64,000 nucleotides of DNA from JACRCT01 sp049841135 (lineage in GTDB: Bacteria; Myxococcota; Myxococcia; Myxococcales; UBA5297). The first letter of the stretch is position 1. Each line of letters opens with the position of its first letter. Below the pieces are notes generated by a model, which saw only the letters and a program-made list of their open reading frames with translations, was not told the origin of the DNA and ran no database searches. Shown piece by piece: positions 32,186-41,747 of the stretch. Where the stretch lies: positions 1,116,001 to 1,180,000 of the forward strand of contig JASGHK010000008.1 in NCBI GenBank assembly GCA_049841135.1, written 5' to 3'. A program made the translations under genes and the position numbers.

Positions 32186-33105
32186 CGCACCCTCTTCACA
32201 GCCCGGAGATGCGCGCTGCGCGCCCGGGGATTGGCCGCCACCTCGTCCTCCGAGGCGACGACGGCTTTCTTGGTGAGGCTCACGAAGTTGCCCTGCGCGC
32301 CGCACACGCACTGCGGAAGCTTGGGCGGGCAGGTGCAACGCCCTTCGAGGTTCCTGAACGCCTGCTTCACGCGCCGGTCCTCGAGGGAGTGGAAGCTGAT
32401 GATCGCCGCGCGGCCGCCGACGTTGAGGATCTGCGGCAGGTCGGCGAGGAACCGGTCCAGCTCGTCGAGCTCGCGGTTGACGGCGATCCGCAGCGCCTGG
32501 AAGGTCCGAGTGGCCGGGTGGATGTGCTTGGGCCAGGCCTTGTGAGGAATGGCCTTGGACACGATGCCCGCCAGCTCTGCCGTGCGGGTCGGCGCAGGCT
32601 GCGCTGCCTTGATGGCCCGGGCCACGCGCCGCGCGAACGGCTCCTCGCCGAACTCCTCGAGGATCTCCGCGAGCTCGTCCTCGTCCGCCCGCGCGATGAG
32701 ATCCGCAACGGTCTCGCCCTCACGGCCCATGCGCATGTCGAGCGGGCCGTCGCTGGCGAACGAGAAGCCGCGCGACGGGTCGTCGAGCTGAGGGCTGGAG
32801 ACGCCGAGATCGAGCACCGCGCCGTCGACCCCTGCCAGGCCGCGGCGGTCGAGCACCTCCCGCGCCTGCGAGAAGCGAGCCTGCTCGGTGGAGAAGCGCC
32901 CCGCGAACCGCGCGGACAGACGGGTCGTAGCCGCGGCGATGGCCGCGGGGTCGCGGTCGAGGCCCAGCACCGTCGCGCCCTTTTCGAGCAGCGCCTCGGA
33001 GTGACCACCGCCCCCCAGCGTACCGTCCAGCACCACCTCGCCCTCCTTGGGCGACACGAGCCCCGCGACCTCGGCCCGAAGGACCGTCGCGTGGCGGAAG
33101 TCCAT
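32182..33105 (-). CDS. rsmH: 16S rRNA (cytosine-1402 N4) methyltransferase RsmH (MraW)
   Basis: 307 aa. Methylates C1402 in the ribosomal P site. The SAM-binding motif LDGTLGGGGHSEALL, LDLGVSSPQLDDPSRGFSF, HPATRTFQALRIAVNREL and ISFHSLEDRRVKQAF are all as in the family. Its ATG overlaps the STAS stop by one base (TAATG). Confidence 0.97.
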   Translation of the reverse strand: MDFRHATVLRAEVAGLVSPKEGEVVLDGTLGGGGHSEALLEKGATVLGLDRDPAAIAAATTRLSARFAGRFSTEQARFSQAREVLDRRGLAGVDGAVLDLGVSSPQLDDPSRGFSFASDGPLDMRMGREGETVADLIARADEDELAEILEEFGEEPFARRVARAIKAAQPAPTRTAELAGIVSKAIPHKAWPKHIHPATRTFQALRIAVNRELDELDRFLADLPQILNVGGRAAIISFHSLEDRRVKQAFRNLEGRCTCPPKLPQCVCGAQGNFVSLTKKAVVASEDEVAANPRARSAHLRAVKRVR

Positions 33106-33504
33106 TAGCTGCGAACCACCGCGAGCGCCGGCTGGCTGGCGAAGGCGAGCTTCGCTTCCTCGGCGGTGCGGTACATCTCGAACTCTTCCTCGACGCCGGC
33201 GGCGCGGAAGATGGCCCCCAGGTACGGCGACAGGCCGGCCAGCTTGATGCCGCCGCCGGCCCCCTTGAGCAGGCGCGCCCGCGAGGCCATGGCCTTCAGG
33301 CCCCGGTAGTCGACGTGGTCGACCCCGGAGAGATCGACGACCACGCGGTTGACGCCGCGGTGCGCCAGGCGGAAGAGCTCCTCGCCCAGGTGCGCGAAGC
33401 TCCATCTGGCCCATCTCGCCCTCGCAGCGCAGTACCGCCACGTCGACCGTGGCCGTCGCCGCCGTGCTCGCCTGCCGCCCTGGTGTAGTCCGCTGTAGCG
33501 CCAT
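33105..33504 (-). CDS. STAS-domain protein inside the dcw cluster (one frame break)
   Basis: Predicted 132 aa after repair. It matches the STAS/anti-sigma-antagonist fold in pattern: a Leu/Arg/Val beta strand (NRVVVDLSGVDHVDYRGLKA), then a helix with RARLLKGAGGGIKLAGLSP and a final LGAIFRAAGVEEEF. The canonical phosphorylatable Ser of SpoIIAA proteins (DSSGL) is replaced by Tyr-Arg (DYRGL). Regulation by a Ser kinase at that site is therefore unlikely. An extra C at 33399 (coding strand GAG-C-TTC) splits it. Its role in division is unknown. It is coupled to rsmH by TAATG. Confidence 0.75.
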
Positions 33505-33572
33505 CGTCGTGTCTCTCCCTGCACCAAACAAAGAAAACGAAAGAAGCTCGAAGCCCCCGCTTCGGCCGCTGG

Positions 33573-34040
33573 CTAGCCGCCGACCTCGCCCCAGACCTTC
33601 GCGGCGTCCTTGATCCGGTCCGCGTCGCCCACGGCGCTCTGCACGCTCTTCCAGGTCTCGGCCGAGTAGAGGTGGATGCGCTTGACCTGGCCGACCCACA
33701 CCACGTCCGTCCCGAGCGCCGCGTGGCTGCGCAGGTTCTGCGGCAAGAGGATCCGCCCGAGCTTGTCGACCTCGGCCTCGAAGGCGTTGGCGACGTACTT
33801 CAGGTCAATCTCCTTGACCCCGGGCTCGCCGGGGTTGCGCTTGGCCAGGGCCGCCTCAATCTCTTCCCAGTTCTTCAGCGGGTAGACGCCGAGGAACGGG
33901 TGCGCCGGGTCGTCGGTGAATCCGAACGTCACCACCAGCCGCTCCCCGTAGCTCTGGAGCAACACCTCGCGGAAGCGGGCCGGCACGCTCGTGCGCCCCT
34001 TGCCGTCGAGGATGTGCTCGTAGACGCCCCGGAAGAACAT
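33573..34040 (-). CDS. mraZ: Transcriptional regulator MraZ
   Basis: 155 aa with two tandem AbrB-like swapped-hairpin motifs: DGKGRTSVPARFRE at the N-terminus and DKLGRILLPQNLR in the middle. Known MraZ proteins repress their own division/wall operon by binding direct repeats in the promoter. RBS GAGGG precedes ATG. It is the first gene of the cluster, 68 bases before the STAS gene. A matching repeat operator is visible just upstream. Confidence 0.95.
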   Translation of the reverse strand: MFFRGVYEHILDGKGRTSVPARFREVLLQSYGERLVVTFGFTDDPAHPFLGVYPLKNWEEIEAALAKRNPGEPGVKEIDLKYVANAFEAEVDKLGRILLPQNLRSHAALGTDVVWVGQVKRIHLYSAETWKSVQSAVGDADRIKDAAKVWGEVGG

Positions 34041-34083
34041 CGGCCCTCATCGACAGGCGCTTTGCCTGCCACCTCTACCGTCA

Positions 34084-34128
34084 GACCACCCTGCTACACT
34101 GCACGCCATCTTTTACCACCACATCCCA
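34084..34128 (-). promoter_or_regulatory. MraZ operator: five TGGNN/TGTNN direct repeats on a 10-base period
   Basis: On the mraZ strand, TGGGA, TGGTA, TGGCG, TGTAG and TGGTC occur every ten bases, each followed by a five-base spacer. This is the repeat style reported for MraZ sites in E. coli (TGGGN with 5-base spacers) and close to the AAAGTGG box of mollicutes. The first repeat is preceded by AAAG. It lies between the start of transcription predicted from the promoter at 34141-34169 and the mraZ ATG. Confidence 0.75.
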
Positions 34129-34140
34129 CTTTGAGCCGCC

Positions 34141-34169
34141 ACACTAGAAGGAGGGATGGGGGCTGTCAA
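34141..34169 (-). promoter_or_regulatory. Sigma-70-type promoter of the dcw cluster
   Basis: Perfect -35 TTGACA (34169-34164) and -10 TAGTGT (34146-34141) with a 17-base spacer on the minus strand. Start of transcription is expected near 34134, just before the MraZ repeats. The -10 is only half matched. The 334-base gap 34041-34375 holds this and nothing else recognised. Confidence 0.6.
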
Positions 34170-34375
34170 CAATTTGGCCGAAGCAATCCGAGGGGTTGGC
34201 GATGGTGGCCCTACCTGTTGCGGTGGTCGCGATAGCCACCACAAAAACAGGCTAAACAGGCGGTCAGTAGGCCACTCGATTGGGGCAGCCTGGGTCACCA
34301 ATCAGGGCCCCGAGACGCCCGCGGCGAGACCGTCATCCAACAGCCGTTTTTCCGTCGTCGAGTGGAGGAATGGCC

Positions 34376-34690
34376 ATGAATCCAGTCCATCCCCAGGTGC
34401 CGTCCCCAGCACTTGGCCGCATCCGGGTCCGAATCCCCGCGAACGTCAGCGCAAGCGAGACCGTGAACCTGACCGCGGAGGAGATGCAGGCGGAGATCGC
34501 GCGCCTTCACGATTCGGCCAGGCCCGTCGCGAAGGACGACGCCCAGCCGAAGCCGGACTCCGACCTGCGGCTCTACGTCGGACTGGGCCTCGGCGCGGCG
34601 CTGCTCGCCGCGGTCGCTTTCCTCATCGCCAACCCGCAGCTCCCTTCGGAGCCGCCCAGCCCCAAGCCTCTGGCAGGCTACGCGCCCTAG
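34376..34690 (+). CDS. Small membrane protein of unknown function
   Basis: 104 aa. A polar N-terminal 70 residues, with the helical stretch LTAEEMQAEIARLHDSARPV, is followed by one transmembrane helix (LYVGLGLGAALLAAVAFLIA) and a short Pro-rich tail. The ATG at 34376 is chosen because GGAGG lies seven bases upstream; the ATG at 34370 is too close. It is upstream of the second kinase gene and divergent from mraZ. No family recognised. Confidence 0.6.
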   Translation: MNPVHPQVPSPALGRIRVRIPANVSASETVNLTAEEMQAEIARLHDSARPVAKDDAQPKPDSDLRLYVGLGLGAALLAAVAFLIANPQLPSEPPSPKPLAGYAP

Positions 34691-34780
34691 TCGACGGCCA
34701 GGCCATCGTGACCAGGCCTTCGTGACTCGCCCACCAGGGCGGAAGACCGTGTATGCTCCCCCACCACGCGTCGGGGGCCC

Positions 34781-36826
<2,046 letters not shown>

Positions 36827-36893
36827 GCTGTGCGGATCGTGGCAGGTATGACGCGCGCTCCCTACCGCGCCGCACGGATCCACCCTCCCCCGT

Positions 36894-36921
36894 TTGACAA
36901 GTACTTGATTCTCCTTAGGTT
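36894..36921 (+). promoter_or_regulatory. Sigma-70-type promoter
   Basis: TTGACA at 36894-36899, then a 16-base AT-rich spacer and TAGGTT at 36916-36921. The local AT-richness stands out from the background. Points to the short gene at 36999. Confidence 0.5.
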
Positions 36922-36998
36922 GTCGGCGGCGAGACGCTGGCACCGGCAATGCATTTCAAGGTGCCTTGCGTTGGCCGAGGAAAATCGAGGAGTTGGGC

Positions 36999-37160
36999 AT
37001 GCGTGGGAACGGGCGTCGGGTGAGCATCGTCGTGAACGAATCGGCGTTGAAGGCTTGGCTGACGGGCGCCAAGCCCGCGAACACGCCGACCACCCCCGCC
37101 CCATCCACGACGTCCCGTTCGCCCCACCGCACCGACGAGGCCAAGGACAAGCGAGGCTGA
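36999..37160 (+). CDS. Small basic protein of unknown function
   Basis: 53 aa. ATG with GAGGAG eight bases upstream and a promoter-like site about 75 bases before. It begins MRGNGRRVSIVVNESALKAW, then a low-complexity Ala/Pro/Thr/Ser stretch, ending in Lys/Arg. The first half resembles ribbon-helix-helix N-termini only loosely. The stop TGA at 37158-37160 lies four bases before the end of a convergent gene. Real but weakly supported. Confidence 0.4.
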   Translation: MRGNGRRVSIVVNESALKAWLTGAKPANTPTTPAPSTTSRSPHRTDEAKDKRG

Positions 37161-37164
37161 TCGC

Positions 37165-38141
37165 TCAGACCTTGTGCCGTCGACTGCCGCCGAGCTTCCC
37201 GACTACGAAACCGGCGAAGGCGACGACCATGGCCAGCACGAGCGTGTGCTTGCCGACCGGGAGTCCGCGCCAGGCCGAGTAGCCAGCGATCGCCCCGAAG
37301 GCTCCGAGCCCGCCGGCCATCGCCTGGACAATGGGCCATCGGCAGAGCCGGCAGGCCTTGAGGCTGACGACCGCCGCGACGAAGCTCGCGACGATGGCGA
37401 CCCCCGCGTAGAGGTCGCCCTTGCTCATCAACTGAGAGAGCAGGATCTCGGTCCCGCCGATTCCCAGAAGTGCGCCAAGCAACGCCGCGAACGACGCCTC
37501 GACGAGGTGGAATCCGGTGCGCGCGAGGATCCTGCGTCGCCCCTCCTCGGTCTGGGCGCGCTCATGGAAGGCGCGCCGCAACAGGTGGGCCTGCGTCACT
37601 CGCGCGATGCCGGCGTGGTTGCTCCACGGCAAGCCGGTCGAAGCGTCGATGGCGGCGACGCCCACCTCGACCGATGAGCCTGAAGCACGGCGGCGGTAGT
37701 CCCGGCTCGCCCGGGTCCAGTCGGCGTCCCAGGTCTTCGAATGCACCTCGTAGACGAAGACCCGGACCGCGATGCGGCCAGTGCCAGTGGTACCGGTGCC
37801 GAACCACTTGCCGACGTCGACGAGCTTGTCGAGCCCGAACCGGTCCGCGAGCGGCTTGCCATCGAGGACCAGCCGCACCAGCGCCACGTCGAGCACGACG
37901 CCGTCGTTGAGCACCAGGACCCGGTCGGCCACCTCGAGGAGCGGCCCGAGCTGGGGAAGGTGCACAGGCGCGCGTCGAAGGGGCCGAAGACGCTCTTCAA
38001 GTCGGCGGTCAGGGCCGGCGGGCCATCGCCCCTGCGCGGCACGACGAGGGCGAAGCCCTTCTCCAGCACCAGCTGGCGACACAGCTCGTCCGCGGCCGCT
38101 CGAGCGTCGTTGATGGCGGGACCTGGTGCGGCGGTCTTCAT
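37165..38141 (-). CDS. Membrane protein with soluble N-terminal domain (one frame break)
   Basis: Predicted 325 aa after repair. The first 200 residues are soluble, with beta/alpha alternation (ADRVLVLNDGVVLDVALV). The last 115 contain four hydrophobic helices (ASFAALLGALLGIGG; AGVAIVASFVAAVVSL; AMAGGLGAFGAIAGYSAW; TLVLAMVVAFAGFVV). One base is missing near 37950, after AG (coding strand CCCAG-CTC). No family recognised. It is convergent with the small protein and starts 59 bases beyond the rpsB-tsf terminator. Confidence 0.5.
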
Positions 38142-38199
38142 CGCGCTGGCCTCGAAAGACGTCGGTTCAGAGGAAGCCGAAGTCGGGGTCGAGAAAGAC

Positions 38200-38235
38200 C
38201 GCGGGCGGCACCTCTTGGGGAGGATGCCGCCCGCG
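38200..38235 (-). terminator. Intrinsic terminator of rpsB-tsf
   Basis: Perfect 11-bp stem CGCGGGCGGCA / TGCCGCCCGCG around an inner CCTC/GAGG hairpin. In the tsf direction it is followed by TCTTTCTC. It lies 36 bases past the tsf stop. A smaller stem (GCCGGC) precedes it. Confidence 0.75.
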
Positions 38236-38270
38236 AAAACCTGCCGGCACGAGGCCGGCGATCCGAGAGA

Positions 38271-38933
38271 CTACTGCTTGGTCTCTTCGGCCATCTTGGC
38301 GACCTCGGCGGCCAGGTCGTTGACCTTCTTCTCGATGCCCTCGCCCAGCTGGAAGCGGGCGAAGCGGCGGATCTGGCAGTTCTCGCCGGTCTTGGCGATG
38401 ACCTCGTCGACGTACTGCTTGACCGACTTGGTCTGGTCCTTGGCGAACGGCTGGTCGACCAGGCAGTTGTCCTGGAAGAACTTGTCGAGCTTGCCGTCGA
38501 TGATCTTGTCCCAGGCCTTCTCGGGCTTGCCGGACGCCTTCACCTGCTCGCGGTAGATCTCCTTCTCCTTCGCGACGATCTCCGCCGGGACCTCTTCACG
38601 GCGCACCCAGCGGGGGTTGAGGGCGGCGACGTGCATCGCGACGTCCTTGACCAGCTGCTGGAAGTTGTCGGTGCGCGCGACGAAGTCGGTCTCGCAGTTG
38701 ATCTCGAGGAGGACGCCGATCTTGCCGCCCATGTGGATGTAGCTGCCCACGGCGCCCTCGGCGGCGACGCGGCCGGCCTTGGTGCCCGCCTTGGAGAGGC
38801 CCTTCTTGCGCAGCCAGTCCTCGGCCTTGGCCATGTCCCCGCCGTTCTCGGTCAGGGCCTTCTTGCAGTCCATCATGCCGGCCTGGGTCTTCTCGCGGAG
38901 TTCCTTCACGAGGTTTGCAGTGATCTCTGCCAT
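38271..38933 (-). CDS. tsf: Translation elongation factor Ts
   Basis: 220 aa, a compact EF-Ts. The nucleotide exchange factor for EF-Tu. N-terminal UBA-like domain with LREKTQAGMMDCKKAL and IGVLLEINCETDFVARTDNF core motif are standard. Follows rpsB in the usual pair, 144 bases away, with hairpins between them. Confidence 0.97.
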   Translation of the reverse strand: MAEITANLVKELREKTQAGMMDCKKALTENGGDMAKAEDWLRKKGLSKAGTKAGRVAAEGAVGSYIHMGGKIGVLLEINCETDFVARTDNFQQLVKDVAMHVAALNPRWVRREEVPAEIVAKEKEIYREQVKASGKPEKAWDKIIDGKLDKFFQDNCLVDQPFAKDQTKSVKQYVDEVIAKTGENCQIRRFARFQLGEGIEKKVNDLAAEVAKMAEETKQ

Positions 38934-39012
38934 TGGAACGATTCCTTTCTGAAGGGGCCGCGCCTCGCGCGAGCCGCTCGAGTCTCAAATCTCGGTGTCT
39001 GCGTGGTCAGAG

Positions 39013-39078
39013 GGCGCCGGCGTCTCCGCCAGCGCCCCCCGCCGCGTTCCTCTAGAGGCTAAAGTCCTGCAGGAACGC
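39013..39078 (-). other. Two hairpins between rpsB and tsf
   Basis: First, GGCGCCGGCG/CGCCAGCGCC (39013-39036) with a four-base loop. Second, GCGTTCCT/AGGAACGC (39044-39078) with a 19-base loop that overlaps the end of rpsB. They could attenuate or process the transcript, giving different levels of S2 and EF-Ts. No U-run, so not clear terminators. Confidence 0.5.
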
Positions 39079-40085
39079 TAGGCCTTGTCCTCGCCCTCGC
39101 CACCCTCGGCGGCCGCGGCGGCTGGGGCCTCGGCCTCAGGGGTCTCGGTGGGCTTGCGGACCACCTCGACCTGCGGGCCCGGACGGGCGGCGCGCTCGCC
39201 ACCACGGTCGCCACCACCACGGGGGCCGCGGCGGTCGCCACGGTCACCACGGCCGCGGCGCTCGTCGCGGCGGTCGCCGCGCTCGCTCGCGCAATCACGA
39301 TCGTCCCCGCGGTCCTCGCCGCGCTCGGAGGGGGCGCGGGCGGCGTAGCGGGCGGCGCCCTCGATGCAGGCGTCGGCGATCTTGCCGGCGAACAGGCGGA
39401 TGGAGCGGATGGCGTCGTCGTTGCCGGGGATGACGAAGTCCACGCCCTCGGGGTCGCAGTTGGTGTCGACGACGGCGACGACCGGGATGCCCAGGCGGTT
39501 GGCCTCGTGGATGGCGATGTGCTCCTTCTTCGGGTCGATCACGAAGATGGCGCCCGGCAGGCGGCTGAGCTCCTTGATGCCGCCCAGGTTCTTCTCGAGC
39601 TTCTCCTGCTCGCGCATCAGCGCCGCGACTTCCTTCTTGGGCAGGCGCTCGAACGTGCCGTCCTCGCCCATGCGCTCCAGGGTCTTGAGGCGGTCGATGC
39701 CCTGCTTGATGGTCTTGAAGTTGGTCAGCGTGCCGCCCAGCCAGCGGTTGTTCACGAAGTACTGGTTGCAGCGCCCCGCCTCCTCGGCCACCGCGTCCTG
39801 GGCCTGCTTCTTGGTGCCCACGAACATCAGGGTGCCGCCCTTGCCCACGCAGTCGGCGACGAAGCTGTAGGCGCGGCGGAACAGGCCCACCGTCTTCTGC
39901 AGGTCGATGATGTAGATGCCGTTGCGGGCGCCGAAGATGTACGGCTTCATCTTCGGGTTCCAGCGCTTGGTCTGGTGGCCGAAGTGAACGCCCGCCTCCA
40001 GCAGCTGCTTCATGCTGATGGGCTGGGCGGCGGGGGCGACAGGCGGCTGAACGACGGTCTCGGGAGCAGGCGTAGTGGTGTCCAT
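39078..40085 (-). CDS. rpsB: 30S ribosomal protein S2 with RGD-rich C-terminal extension
   Basis: 335 aa against about 240 in E. coli. The S2 core (residues 20-250) is intact: LLEAGVHFGHQTKRWNPKM, RWLGGTLTNF, and PVVAVVDTNCDPEGVDFVIP. The N-terminus has a Pro/Thr-rich extra of about 20 residues. The C-terminus adds about 85 residues of Arg/Gly/Asp repeats (RGDRRDERRGRGDRGD), then an Ala/Glu tail. RBS GGAG before ATG. Extensions of this sort are known from several delta-proteobacterial S2 proteins (recollection). Confidence 0.95.
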   Translation of the reverse strand: MDTTTPAPETVVQPPVAPAAQPISMKQLLEAGVHFGHQTKRWNPKMKPYIFGARNGIYIIDLQKTVGLFRRAYSFVADCVGKGGTLMFVGTKKQAQDAVAEEAGRCNQYFVNNRWLGGTLTNFKTIKQGIDRLKTLERMGEDGTFERLPKKEVAALMREQEKLEKNLGGIKELSRLPGAIFVIDPKKEHIAIHEANRLGIPVVAVVDTNCDPEGVDFVIPGNDDAIRSIRLFAGKIADACIEGAARYAARAPSERGEDRGDDRDCASERGDRRDERRGRGDRGDRRGPRGGGDRGGERAARPGPQVEVVRKPTETPEAEAPAAAAAEGGEGEDKA

Positions 40086-40220
40086 GGTTTCTCCGGTTAT
40101 TCCGCCACTTCCGTCATCTCGCGATTCGGACGGCCCCACCGGCGCTTGCCGGCCTCGCTTCCGAGCCTGCCGACGGCACCTCTGCCGGCGGCGGGGTTGC
40201 CGCACCCCGAACCACAATCA

Positions 40221-40316
40221 GGAAGTGTGTGAATTTACTTCCCTATTTCAGTGCTTCTGGCGTCTGTTGCCCGCCAAAAGCCGGCCAGTGCTAGCACAGG
40301 CCGTGCCCGATCGCAA
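40221..40316 (-). promoter_or_regulatory. Candidate rpsB promoter and leader hairpin
   Basis: Minus strand: TTGCGA (40316-40311), 17 bases, then TAGCAC (40293-40288). Downstream in the leader is GGAAGT, a 10-base loop, and ACTTCC (40242-40221). Leader hairpins before rpsB are used for S2 autoregulation in other bacteria, but this one was found by eye only. The rest of the 378-base gap 40086-40463 shows nothing else. Confidence 0.35.
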
Positions 40317-40463
40317 GCTAGGCACCCGGTCTATAGAGACTGTCCCGCCGCGATTCAAGGCTCAGACGGGCGATTTGACGGCAAGTGGACGGCCCCCTAG
40401 GCTCGCCACTCTTTGACCCCTCCAAACCGACGACTCGAAGGCCGCCCCTCCAAGGAAGACCCG

Positions 40464-40967
40464 ATGGCTCGACCCGTTGCCGCCGCGCTCCTCATCGCCG
40501 TCTTGGCGCTGTGCCTTCCGGGCGTCTCCCACGCGGCCGACTGTACGCCGGACCAGGCCGACAAGCTCTTCCACCCCTACGGCGAACCCTCTCCCTGCGC
40601 GGTCGACCCGAGCGCCGTTCCGAACCAGCCCAAGGAAGACGAGAAGCCGAACATCTTCGCGGACGACCGCGGGCCGCGGAAGCTGTACACGCTGGGCGTC
40701 AGCGGCATCGAGGGCGGGGCGACCGTCGGCGGGCTCGGCGGCTTCATCTGGCTCGTCTCCGAGTTCTTGGAAGCCGGCCAGCCGGGGTCGACGGGCGCGC
40801 GTGCCAAGCAGATCACCAACGTCGCCGGCATCGCCATCGCGGCTGTCGGCGGAGTCATGTTCCTCACCGGCGCCGCGCTGCTCATCGCCGACTACGCCAC
40901 CGCGCCCCTGCCCGCGCCGACTCCGGACGGCAAGGGAGTGCAGGTGACGATGGCCTTCCGCTGGTAG
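40464..40967 (+). CDS. Exported protein of unknown function with a hydrophobic tail region
   Basis: 167 aa with a signal peptide (AALLIAVLALCLPGVSHAAD). It has a Cys-containing Pro-rich segment and two Gly/Ala/Ile hydrophobic stretches near residues 85-105 and 120-150. It ends VQVTMAFRW, an aromatic terminus seen in many outer-membrane proteins. RBS AAGGAAG is good. Single gene between rpsB and the ECF gene. No family recognised. Confidence 0.6.
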   Translation: MARPVAAALLIAVLALCLPGVSHAADCTPDQADKLFHPYGEPSPCAVDPSAVPNQPKEDEKPNIFADDRGPRKLYTLGVSGIEGGATVGGLGGFIWLVSEFLEAGQPGSTGARAKQITNVAGIAIAAVGGVMFLTGAALLIADYATAPLPAPTPDGKGVQVTMAFRW

Positions 40968-41099
40968 GCAGGCGCATCCACGGTTGGTCGTTCGAGCGCG
41001 AAGAACCGCGCATCCTCCCGACAACCGAGCCGAATTCCTCCTCGCATCCGGCGACCGCCGGGTGGACGCGCCGCTTGGGCGCAGGGCATCCTCGCGGCC

Positions 41100-41124
41100 G
41101 AACCGTTTGACCGCTGCTCCGTTT
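41100..41124 (+). promoter_or_regulatory. Candidate autoregulated ECF promoter
   Basis: GAACC at 41100-41104, 15 bases, then CGTTT at 41120-41124. This follows the general GAAC/CGT layout of many ECF promoters. It lies only 17 bases before the ECF start codon, so transcripts would have a very short leader. Suggestive only. Confidence 0.3.
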
Positions 41125-41141
41125 GAAGCCCTGGAGGCCCC

Positions 41142-41747
41142 ATGGCCGGTGATCCGGTGGACCTCGAGCTCGTCCGCAAGGCTCGTTCGCCAGGGGGCTC
41201 GGAGGCTTTCGCGACCTTGGTCAGACGCTACGAGCGCCCGCTGTACAACTTCTTCCTGCGCTCGCTGCGCAACGGGGCGCTGGCCGAGGAGTATTTCCAG
41301 GAGACCCTCCTGCGGTGCTGCCGGGCCCTCTCGGGCTTCGACCCCGACGATCCCGCTGCGAACTTCAAGGCCTGGGTCTACCGCATCGCCGTGAACCTGG
41401 TGCGCGACGAGGTGCGCAAGCCGGCGTTCCAGCGCGCCCTCGCGCTCGAACAGGAGCTGGGCCTGGACGCCGAAGCGGACCGGGCGCCGTCCCCCGAAGA
41501 CGCGGCCTCGTGGGCCCAGCAACGGGCCCGGGTCCGGCGCGCGGTCACCGGCCTCCCCGAGCAGCCGCGCGAAGTCGTCATCCTCCACCAGTACCAGGGC
41601 CTCTCCTACCCGGAGATCGCGCTGGCGCTCGACATCCCGCTGGGGACGGTGAAGAGCCGGATGCACGCGGCGCTGGGCCAGCTGCGCAAGGTGCTGGTCG
41701 ACGACGGCGACGAAGCGGTGGCGGCGGCGCAGGGGGTCGCGCCATGA
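41142..41747 (+). CDS. ECF-type RNA polymerase sigma factor
   Basis: 201 aa. Region 2 (LVRRYERPLYNFFLRSLRN, then FQETLLRCCRAL) and region 4 (LPEQPREVVILHQYQGLSY, then GTVKSRMHAALGQLRK) are complete, with no region 3. RBS GGAGG. It overlaps the next gene by four bases (ATGA). That gene begins with an anti-sigma zinc-finger motif, the usual sigma/anti-sigma gene order. Which ECF group it belongs to was not determined. Confidence 0.9.
   Translation: MAGDPVDLELVRKARSPGGSEAFATLVRRYERPLYNFFLRSLRNGALAEEYFQETLLRCCRALSGFDPDDPAANFKAWVYRIAVNLVRDEVRKPAFQRALALEQELGLDAEADRAPSPEDAASWAQQRARVRRAVTGLPEQPREVVILHQYQGLSYPEIALALDIPLGTVKSRMHAALGQLRKVLVDDGDEAVAAAQGVAP

Noticed and set aside
34156..34375. Plus-strand open frame upstream of the small membrane protein
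   Set aside because: It covers the dcw promoter region, has no RBS and no recognisable protein features.
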